Shown here in pieces: positions 1 to 8,400 of a stretch of 27,426 bases of DNA. The stretch is from Gonium pectorale. Its lineage: Eukaryota > Chlorophyta > Chlorophyceae > Chlamydomonadales > Volvocaceae. A model generated the notes under the pieces. That model searched no databases, was not told the DNA's origin, and saw only the letters and a program-made list of their open reading frames with translations. Location: NCBI GenBank assembly GCA_001584585.1, contig LSYV01000031.1:232922-260347 (forward strand), given 5' to 3'. Position 1 is the first letter of the stretch, and the number at the start of each line of letters is the position of its first letter. Made by a program: the position numbers and the translations under genes.

Positions 1-80
1 CCCGCCCCTCCCTCCCCTCCCCTCCCCGTCCCCTCCCCGCCCCTCCCGTCCCGCCCCGTCCGCCCTCCCCCGGCCCGGGG
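1..80. repeat. C-rich simple sequence at window edge
   Basis: This stretch is almost only C with scattered T and G, in irregular runs such as CCCCTCCC. A similar pyrimidine run lies at 262-300. It is low-complexity DNA with no reading frame of interest. It may continue to the left of the window. Confidence 0.85.
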
Positions 81-314
81 TACGTCGTACGGGCGGCGCG
101 TGTAGTACTAGCACGCCGGGGGGGGGGCAGGAGACCGCCACAAGAACGGACAGTCGGCCGGCCGGCTGAAAGCGATGGAAGCACTGATGCGCTGCTGGGA
201 GGCCAGCATGCCGCCACCTGCTCAACACTAAACACTGAGCGTCCAGGAGCTCAATGCCTCTACCTCACCTCCCCTCCCTTTCCCGCCCCTCCCCCCCTCA
301 GTCAGCACCGGATT

Positions 315-470
315 TTCGGTGGCGCTGGTCGGTGCTCGGATTTTACGTTTTGTCCGGGCATGTGGCCGATGCAGGGCTGTGAGGAAGTTTTTTGGTGGCG
401 CTGCACCGGTGTTGGGATATCTAGGTTCTCCAGGGCATGTGCCCACCGTAGGGCTGTGAGGGAGCAAAGT
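315..470. repeat. Degenerate 77-bp tandem duplication
   Basis: Two imperfect copies follow each other. Landmarks shared by both are TGGTGGCGCTG, GGGCATGTG and AGGGCTGTGAGG, offset by 77 bp (for example GGCATGT at 357 and again at 434). No coding function is visible. The rest of 81-662 shows nothing I can call a gene. Confidence 0.6.
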
Positions 471-662
471 AGAAAGACGATAGTGCGTACGGGCTGCATT
501 GGCTTGAGTTTGCTGTTCATGCAAGGCATCGTGCCATTCGATCGGAGACAAGGATTAGCATTCGATTCGTACAAGATGGGGCTATTGACGAACCTCCCTG
601 AAGAGCGAGACTAGACCTAGATCTGGTGTAAGAGAGAAGCCATAAGAAACTAGTTTAATGTC

Positions 663-823
663 ATGGAAATAGATGACGAGGAGCCGACGACCCCAGAGCA
701 TCAGGCCAAGCGGCCCAATGTCCGCCCAACCCCAAATGCAATGCAGCTTGACGAGGGGCGTCGAGGCCAGCCTAGAGCGCTGGATTTTGGCGCGGCGGCG
801 TCCGAGCAGCCAGCTCCGAGAAG
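663..823 (+). CDS. Possible first exon, acidic/hydrophilic N-terminus
   Basis: An ATG at 663 opens a 53-codon frame that ends exactly at a splice donor (AAG|GTAGGG, donor GT at 824-825). It would otherwise meet a stop two codons later. The encoded peptide begins MEIDDEEPTTPEHQAK, then RPNVRPTPNAMQLDEG, and has the hydrophilic, Pro/Glu/Arg-rich look of a disordered nuclear-protein N-terminus. An in-frame TAG sits just upstream of the ATG, which favours this start. The exon would end in phase 2. The nearest downstream candidate exon (1028-1158) needs an incoming phase of 1, so at least one further exon or another junction would be needed. I do not recognise a family. Support is frame and splice-signal quality only. 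Confidence 0.35.
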
Positions 824-1027
824 GTAGGGCTTTGGCGACAGCCAGCACAGCATCTACCGCCTGGCCAGGTGCGCCACCGCTCTTTCAAAGCCTGAAGATA
901 TCGGACCGTGGGGCGAGCATCGCTAGTAGAGGTCTGCCGTTTTTACTGTCCGCCCGCAGCCCATTCTGCGGCGGCGCGGTTCTCACTGACAACCCATCTC
1001 CTTGTGGCCTCATGCCCATACATGCAG

Positions 1028-1158
1028 CAGGAGCCGTCGTCGCAGACCACGGGGCAGGCGGCGCCGGCGCCGATGCGGCGGCGGAGCTGCCCGCGCTGAG
1101 GCGGCAGCGCTTCGGTCCGGCCGCGCAGCACCCTGAGCCGCTTCTGCCGCCTACCTAG
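1028..1158 (+). CDS. Candidate internal exon, tandem copy 1
   Basis: The exon is bounded by an acceptor (ACATGCAG at 1020-1027) and a donor (TAG|GTGCGA, GT at 1159). The open frame reads AVVADHGAGGAGADAAAELP and then ALRRQRFGPAAQHPEPLL. Aligned with the second copy at 1367-1494, most substitutions fall in third positions of this frame and are synonymous (GGC/GGT, GCC/GCT, GCG/GCA, CGG/CGT, CTG/CTA). This indicates past coding constraint. The last codon here is TAG where copy 2 has CAG, so this copy would stop at its own exon end. No family is recognised. Confidence 0.45.
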
Positions 1159-1366
1159 GTGCGACAGAGGGCTTTATTAGCAGGGGAAAGTAGCGGCGAC
1201 AGTGCACAGCCAGTGCGTGTTGCCGGTAGATGGTTTGCGCAGACGACCTGCTGCTATGACCCACGGGTCACTGAGCTCGCTTGCTGTCCGGTGGCGCCTG
1301 CGTTCTGCGGCGGCGCGGCTCTCGCTGACGGCCCATTCACTTGGTATTTCTCGCCTATACAGACAG

Positions 1367-1494
1367 CAGGGGCCGTCGTAGACCACGGAGCAGGCGGCGC
1401 CGGTGCTGATGCGGCAGCGGAGCTGCCCGCGCTGAGGCGTCAGCGCTTCAGCCCGACCGCGCAGCAGCCAGCGCCGCTTCTACCACCCCGCCAG
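1367..1494 (+). CDS. Candidate internal exon, tandem copy 2
   Basis: This is the second copy of the exon in the 340-bp duplication. The acceptor is CAGACAG ending at 1366 and the donor is CAG|GTGCGA at 1495. The frame reads AVVDHGAGGAGADAAAELPA and then LRRQRFSPTAQQPAPLLPP. One codon is missing relative to copy 1, an in-frame 3-nt deletion. Unlike copy 1 it has no stop at the exon end. Neither the gene it would belong to nor its neighbouring exons could be identified. Confidence 0.45.
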
Positions 1495-1917
1495 GTGCGA
1501 CATAGTGCTTTCATAGCAGGATAGCAGTAGCGTCGACGGGCACAGACGGTAGCCAGTGTACAGCCAGTGCGTGTTGCCGGCAGACGGTTTGCGCAGGGGA
1601 CATGCTGCTATGACCCACGGGTCACTAAGCTCGCTTGCTGTCCGGGGGCGCCTGCGGCGCGACTCTCACTGAAGGCCCATTCCTTCGTATGCGATAAGAC
1701 ATAGGGCGTGGGAAATGATAAGGGACACTGCAATGAAAAATGTACTGCTCAGGCAGAGGGGGAACAACCAAACTACGCATCTATCAAAGAGCAAGTACTT
1801 CGCTGCCTGGAAAAGTGAAGGGGGAGCCATACGCCCCCGCTGCTGTCCTCGCTTGTTTTCTACATTTAAAGCCCTTTGCAGCTAATGCAGCTGCACAGCG
1901 CGCCTGAGGTCTATTGG

Positions 1918-2205
1918 TCACACCTGCGCGCCGCCAGCCGCCACCTGCCGCTGGTACTCGGCCTTGCGTGCTGCGTGCGCCTCCTTGTTGCGGCGCGGCC
2001 GCCACTCCAGCTGCTGCCGCCGCTCTCTACAATACTGCCGAGCGCTTTGCGCGCGTTTACCTAGTCCAGCCAATACTGCACGAACTGGATCAGAATGCCG
2101 ATGGCCTCCAGGCCAGCCCCGCTCATCATAGCGCTGGGCCTGCTGGTCGTGTGGCGCGCCAGCTGCACGGGCCAGAGCGACCCACACCCAAATGCACAGA
2201 TTGAA
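1918..2205 (-). pseudogene. Decayed gene fragment, minus-strand copy of an inverted pair
   Basis: Reading leftwards from about 2198, the minus strand encodes CAFGCGSLWPVQLARHTTSR, then PSAMMSGAGLEAIGILIQF and VQYWLD, followed by a TAG (2063-2061) and VNARKALGSIVES in the same frame. A second open frame then carries ERRQQLEWRPRRNKEAHAAR to a TGA at 1920-1918. The plus-strand copy at 2250-2558 has DK where this copy has D-stop, so the TAG replaces a lysine codon. The move to the other frame marks a 1-2 nt indel near 2015-2030. The tail is charged and probably helical. The parent family is unknown to me. One stop plus one frameshift makes this a remnant, unless the assembly is wrong. Confidence 0.6.
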
Positions 2206-2249
2206 TTTGCTGGCAGCTGAACTGAGCTCGAGAGTCACAGAGCTGAGCC

Positions 2250-2558
2250 GGGCTGACGGCACTTCCGACCCGTGTTTATGGATATGGGTCACTCCGTCCC
2301 TCACAGCTGCTGGTGCAGATGTCGAGGCACACGGCCCGCAGCCCCAGCGTGATGCCCTGGGCCGACCAGGAGGCCATCAGCATCTTGGTTTAGTTAGCGC
2401 ATTACTGGCTTGATAAGGTTGACGCGCGCAAAGAGCTCAGCAGCGTCGTCGAGAGCACGACACAGAGAGGGCAGGAGGCACGAGCGATCAATATGTGCCA
2501 GCACGCTCATGAGCGGCTTGCTGGTCATCACTTAATTGCGGCAGCTGACTGGCCGTGA
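2250..2558 (+). pseudogene. Decayed gene fragment, plus-strand copy of an inverted pair
   Basis: One continuous frame runs from about 2250 to a TGA at 2556-2558, interrupted only by a TAG at 2391-2393. It reads RVYGYGSLRPSQLLVQMSRH, TARSPSVMPWADQEAISILV, stop, LAHYWLDKVDARKELSSVVE, STTQRGQEARAI. It matches the minus-strand copy at 1918-2205 residue by residue around GSL.P.QL, ARHT, QEAI.IL and YWLD.V.ARK. The TAG stands where the other copy has CAG (Gln). The two copies point away from each other about a centre near 2225-2245. Function is unknown. Confidence 0.6.
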
Positions 2559-4560
2559 GCCCTTCACCGTCGTCCCCCGCAGACAAACATGCACTCTTTC
2601 TTCATGCCATGCCAAGCCCAACCAACGGGCCAGCTGGCTTTAACTACCTACCGTACTTACTTGACACGCTGGCGCCTGCTGCTGCCTCCACTATTTACTC
2701 TGCACGACCAACTCGATTACCGATTCCTTACTCCTGGGACGCTTCCGGCTCCTCCCTACTGCAGCAGGAAGGGTGCTTAGGGAGGTCGTTATCCTTATCT
2801 TCCGGATCTGCAGCCCCCCCGGTCCTGCGGCGACATACACGAGCTCGGATCCGCGCCCAATACCACTGCCGGCACCCAAACTGTCAATGAATTGTGATGC
2901 CTATTTGCTCTTCATGTTGCGCTGGTCTGGAAGGGAGACGAGGGCGAGCACCGAGCAGGGCCAGTACGTGGCCCAGCTGCGGGCGCACACAGGGCGAGCT
3001 CCCCTCATGCATCCTTGTACACGACGATAGTGCAAGGCCGCCCTTCATGCCAGCGGCAGAGGATGTGTGAACGCTTCCTTGCCTGCCCGGCCCCTTTTGC
3101 CATGCGTCGCCCCTGCCGTCCTCATAAATCGTACGCGTTCATGTATGGCTAACGTGGAGGTCCTGCTCCCCTCGCTACGAATGGCGCGCTCGCCGCAAAC
3201 TTTTAGGCTTACTCCTGAAGGAGCACAATCTTACAAACTCTGATCTGTACGGAAGTCGTACAATTGTCCCGAGTTTAGTGCCGAGCACTCTCCCTGTTTG
3301 GCATTCGGCCATGGTAGTGAGAGAGCTTGCTCAATCGCGAGCTGAATCGCTTCCCTCCCATTGCCGCCGAGCCTCCCGGCTCGTGCCCCACCCGTTCGCA
3401 GTCCTGTCGTCCTGGGCTTGGTGCGGCGCGGCGGCCCTCCTTCGGGCGTCCTCGACGGATGAAGACAAATGGAGCATGGGGTGCTGCCTGAGGGGGGCTT
3501 AGGGGTGCGATGAGCGCGTCCGGGCAGATAGACGGCCGTATGGTCCCTGTTATAGTAGCTGGGTGCTAGACAAAGCGCAGCACCTTAAAAGGAGCGTGAC
3601 TCCTGGGGCTGCGAGGGGCCATGCCTCTCGCTCGTGTAGCCCGCTGCGCTGCCAGTTCGTGGCCGCGGCGTGTCGGGGCCACCTTCCTGCATTGGGTGGC
3701 CAGCCGTTTTCGCTGCTGCTGGCCGTTGCTGTAAGTATTCGCACTGCTAAGTGGCCGCGCGCGGTGCCTTTGCGTGGCGCGTGGCGTTGCGGCATGGCGT
3801 TGCGGCACGGGAGTCGGCCAGGGTGGAGGGTCCTGGCGCTGGGCCCTTTGGTCTGGTGGTGCGGCCGCCCCCCAGTGCCCATGGGTATCTGATTTGCTGC
3901 GCTTATGCTCTTTCCTGCTGTGTAAAGGTACTTGTCAGTGGCTCTGATTTCGCGGCTGCCAAGGCATAGTGAGGGGCGGCTGCTGAAGTACAGAACCGCG
4001 CATAAGCATACAACCAACATTTGATACGGAGTACCGTATTGCGTCACCGTGCATGAATATCCTATATTTGCCGCAAAGGAGACATCCATCCTCACCGCGC
4101 TCTGTGCATGTAGTCACATCATTCGACGGCTGGACGCGTAATGGCTGCCATCCGGCCCGCGCATGCATCGCGGTCTCACACGCGCGAAGGCGCAATGCTA
4201 TTTGATGCTATTAGTCGGGTGGCCGGGTACAAAGCAAGGCAGGTGGCGCTCCTCCCGCCTCCAACCCCCAAAAGACCGGTGTACCAGCTGACCAGGGTAC
4301 TACAGTTCCTCGCTCCCGCCGGACAGAGTATTTGCATCCGAGGGCCCTGCGGTCAATGCTCAGACTTGGCCGCAACTCTTTTCATTCGTCAGCGGACGGG
4401 CTTGACTTGGGCTCGACGTGCAGTGGTGCTTGCCACTTGTAGAACGGGGGCAGGAGGATGGACTTTGCCAGCATGCGTACCGGATGGATGTTTGGATGAT
4501 CTTGTGCACGGTGTAGGGGCACCTAGCCTGTACCAGGCTCTCCTGCGCATTCGGCCACAT
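2559..4560. other. No convincing gene; possible short first exon at 3621-3730
   Basis: I see no frame here with convincing codon use over more than a few dozen codons. The one item worth recording is an ATG at 3621 that opens a 36-codon frame ending at a consensus donor (GCT|GTAAGT, GT at 3731-3732). It begins MPLARVARCAASSWPRRVG and continues ATFLHWVASRFRCCWPLL. The peptide has Arg, Ser and Ala and no acidic residues, like an organelle-targeting sequence. No matching second exon was found. The long open frames between 4141 and 4734 have no recognisable protein features. Confidence 0.3.
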
Positions 4561-4564
4561 TACG

Positions 4565-4900
4565 TTGTGCCCGTATCTGAACTGGCTCCCATACTCCCGG
4601 CAGCTACTGTATCCATCGCGGATGGGCGACCCTGTCCATACAGCGACCGTAATGGTTCCCAGCCTGCACCAAACGCTGATGCTGGGATGCTGGGACCGGG
4701 AAGTGAAGCGGCCCAACGGACGAGCCCGGGCTGAGCGGGCATGCAAGATCTGTGGCAACGCCACGTCTATAGAGGATCAACTGCGCGCACGTGTTCAGCG
4801 AATGCCGCAGCTCAGGACCAGTTTGAGGGTGCCTTGGATTCTAGGCATCGAGACATTACTTCGGCGTCAGGCGCTGAAGCGGGGTCGACACGGGGACCAT
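4565..4900 (+). mobile_element. Remnant of a LINE-type non-LTR retrotransposon (C-terminal zinc-knuckle region)
   Basis: Frame 2 encodes LMLGCWDREVKRPNGRARAE, then RACKICGN and SIED (Cys codons at 4742 and 4751). The following HVFSEC lies one frame over (4788-4805), and CPQLRTSLRVPW returns to frame 2. Together this gives C-x2-C, then E-D, H and C. That is the arrangement found downstream of the reverse transcriptase in L1-type elements, where a typical form is CxxC...ED..H..F.C. The two 1-nt shifts within 35 bp show the copy is dead. The RT catalytic YxDD box, endonuclease domain and 3' tail were not found, and the boundaries are uncertain. The identification rests on this motif and on the preceding RLG-x-W-like stretch. 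Confidence 0.5.
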
Positions 4901-5489
4901 GGCCCGCTCCCCCATCCCAATGTTTTCGTGATTCGTCCATGCCCCCCGGCTTTGACGGACGTGCAACTTGTAACCTGTTACCTGCTTAGGTGCATCCGGT
5001 GTGCGAGAAGGGGGCAGCATGCACGGACATGTAAGATATGCACACTTGGACGCCTCTGCTCCTCTGCTCGATTGAGGAGTCGCCGACGTTGTCCAACCTA
5101 GCCCACCTTCCTTTGCATGATGCTGAGGCCTCGCCCTCCCCCGTGCCGCAAGGCGTTACAAGCATGTAACCGGATACCTCAGAAAGAGAGTCGACGTAAC
5201 ACCCCAAGTACCCATACACCCGCCCCCTTCTTCTGCACATACCCAAGCACATACGGCTGCCCCACGTGCCATCCCGGCGATCGGTAGCCTCCTTGCTCAA
5301 TGCCCTTGATATACAACGCATACTGGCGTCGAGATTTCAAGTTCTTCTGTCGATCAAGTGAACATGCGTTTCATTTTTGAACATGGAGGTTGGCGCTCGC
5401 GAGCCGACCGACATGCTGTCAAGTGCAGGTTATGCAGACATTAATAGCCATCGGCTGTAAAGCTTGATATCGGTGTCACGGTCGTGTCG
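4901..5489. other. Upstream region of gene A, no gene seen
   Basis: The minus-strand open frame 5321-4986 and the plus-strand frames have no family features. In-frame with gene A there is a TAG at 5445-5447 and no ATG before 5490, so the 5' UTR of gene A probably lies here. I see no clear TATA box or other promoter element. Confidence 0.5.
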
Positions 5490-8400
5490 ATGGAGGAGCC
5501 GTCCGCTGACGGACGGCTGGACCTGCAACCCCATGCCGCGGAGCTTGCCGCTGGTGGTGGCGAAGTGGCCAGCGGCAGCGATCACCGCCTCGGCGGTGCG
5601 GCCGAAGGCCGGCCTGACGGGCCCAACACGAGCGACAATGACCAGCCTCATGCCGCTGGTGGTGGCCAGCGCGCCGCGGATGGCGCCCCGGCCGCTAGCT
5701 TGGACACTTATATCCTGCGCTGGGGCAGGAACGAGCTGCACATGACCATTCCTGCCATGAAGGGGGCCTTCGAGACCCAGCATGCCGCACTCATTGCTGG
5801 CGAGGCCCGCTCCTTCGTGGTCCGCGTGCACACCAGGGCCCCAAACGGCGACCTACAGCCACATAAGGGCCGTCTGGGCAACTTTGGACGGAAGGGCTTC
5901 AGAATGCTGGGAGTCACCCGCGCGGTGCGAGGCCTGGGCCATAAGGGCATATGCCATCTTCGGCTCAGTGTGCTGCAGCCGGGCGGCGAGGTGCTGCTGG
6001 AGCTGGCAAGCAAGGAGGAGGTGCCGCCGTGGCGACTGCGCCAGTGCCAGGCCCAGAAGGCCCGCGCTCAGCGCATGAAGCGGCTTCGCGACCAGGGTAC
6101 TGATGTGCAGGACGACAGCATTGATGACGATGAAGCTGGGCACAGCGACACAAGTAACCATGAAGCAGCAGGCGGTGCGGCCCCGTCGGTGCGGCGGTGC
6201 CGCCGGTTCAAAGTGCGAAGGAGTGGCTCGCAGCTGCAGCTCACGGCAGCGGCGGCAAAGGCGGCTTTCCCGGAGCAGCACGCATCCCTCACTGCAGCGG
6301 ACGGCGGCGGCCATGGCGCCAGCGACCAGCCTGCTGGTACGGGCCTGGACGCATCCATTGGCTTCGGGGCCGCTGACGGCCGGCTGCGCTCGCTGCCGGT
6401 CAAGCTCTCACGACTTGCCCGGCAGTTCCGGCTCGACGGCGAGGGCGCTGAAGCCGCGCTCAATAGCCTGGGCGCGTCAAATGCTAAAAGGCTATGGCTG
6501 GTGGTGAAGCCAGGCCACGACCCGCTGCTGAAATACGTGGTTCAGAAAGCGGAGAGGGTGGAGGGTGACGATGAGGATGCGGTGCAGGCGGAGAAGCGAG
6601 GCGAGCCCCAACAGCTGACGGATCCGGGGCAGGCACCAGGCCGTTGCCGCTCTGGTCGTCTGCTTGAGCAGCAGCATCCTGGCGGTGGGGAGGGTGGCCA
6701 CCGGACTGGGCCGCCGGCTCGTTGCGCCAAGCGCCAAGCGCCGTCCAACGGCCGGGAAGACGGCACCCGGGCAAGCAGTGCCGATAGCAGCAACGACAGC
6801 GACGGCTCCTCAAGCAGCGGCTCGGAGGATGGAGTGCGGGGTCGCACCGGCCGTGAGGACCGCGTCGAGCGGGCGCTGCGACGTGCTGGCCGCCGCATAG
6901 CCCGCCTTGGTGGTAGCGCGGCATCGCCCGCAGTCGACCCCATCGCCCACCTGCCCGCGGGGAACGTCCTGAGCAAGTGCCAGAGCGCTTTCAATGGCGG
7001 ACCTGCCATCCGCACCTTTTACTCGGACCAGGCCCGGGCCGCGCTGCTTACCCGTGAACCCCAGGCGGCCATGCTGTACGCCCAGAGGCCGCACGGAGGC
7101 GGGCTGCAGGCGCACGAAGTGTCTGTGCGGGCGTTCAGCGACACCTCGCTTTGCATCTCTCGGATTGGGGCGATCATTAAGGACCTAGGGATCACCGCCG
7201 AGCGCACGCTGGTCAGGCTGCGCTGGGAGCCGCCGCCGGACGACGAGGGCGGCAGCGCCGGCGGCCGCAGCCTCGCCGCCGGCATTGGACGTGAGAGGTG
7301 CGTTGTGGTTGAGGTGCTCACCCCGGCGGAGGCCGAGGATTATCAGCGCAGCAAGGGCAGCCGCAAGAAGGGCAAGGCGAAGGTCGGCGGCTGCAGCGTT
7401 GTCGATGCCACTGGGGCTGGCGCCTTGGCGGCTGAAGCAATGGCAGCGGCGCCGCTTACCACGGCAGCGGCAATGCAGCGCGCTTCCCGCGGCCGCGAGG
7501 ATCCTCCGAACCCGTCGGCAGCGGCGGGTGTGTGTGAGGCCGCTCGCGTGGCCGGCGGCGTGCCGGTTTTGGACGGTGCCGAGGGCTGTCCCTTCGTCGG
7601 GCCCTCGCCAGCAGCCGCTGGCGATGGGCCATCCAAAGCTGTGAGAGGCGCGTCAGGCGACGGGCCGCCCAGCGGCGGGCGCGCCATAGCTTTCAAACGC
7701 CCAGGCTGGAGGCCGTGTGGGCCCGGCCGTTCTGGCGCCGCCGCCTCCGGGACAGGCGCGCCGCTTCCACCGCGCCTGGCGCAGCCCGTGGAGCAAGAGC
7801 CGCGATCTACAGGGGCTGCTGGCGGCGGTGGCGACAATGGCGCTGGCGGCGGCGGGTCGGGCCCTGCCGTGGCGGTTCATGGGCCCGCATTGGAGGCTGC
7901 GCTGCCTGGGGGCTCGTCCGCGGGGTCTCCGGGCAGCGCCGCTGATCCCGCACCGCCTGGCTTGCCCCCAGCTGCGGTTGCGGCCTCTCCGACGCGCCCC
8001 GCTCTTCCGGTTGCCGACGGCACTGGCTGCTTGCAGCCCTCGGTGCCTTTGCTGCCGTCGTCTCAGCCGGGGCAGGTGCAGGCGCCCACCCCCAAGCGAG
8101 CAGCGGCCGGAGGCGCCAAAGGACCACTGCAGACGACTGAGCAGCTGATCCAGAGCGCGGCGCAGGCTGAGGAGCTGATTCAGGGCGCGGCGCAGGCTGA
8201 GGAGCGGAGCAGCGGTGCAGCAGGGCGCCAGTTGCATACGGCTCAAGGCGAGCCCGCACAGCTGCAAGCCGCCGGGGCGTCTCTGCGAGGCTCGGGCCAG
8301 CGGGGTGAGGGCGGTGGGCCAGGCCTGGCAGCGCGGCGCGATGCGACAGTTGAGCTCCAAGGCGTGCCGTCTGAGCCGCAGCATTCAGGCCGGAAGCGTG

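Larger units (their letters stand above)
972..1690. repeat. 340-bp tandem duplication, about 2.1 copies
   Basis: Unit 1 begins at 972 (CGGCGCGGTTCTCACTGA), unit 2 at 1311 (CGGCGCGGCTCTCGCTGA), and a short third piece at 1655 (CGGCGCGACTCTCACTGA). The copies stay alignable throughout, including ACAGCCAGTGCGTGTTGCCG and the palindrome TGACCCACGGGTCA near the end of each unit. Each full unit contains one copy of the candidate exon described separately. Confidence 0.85.
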
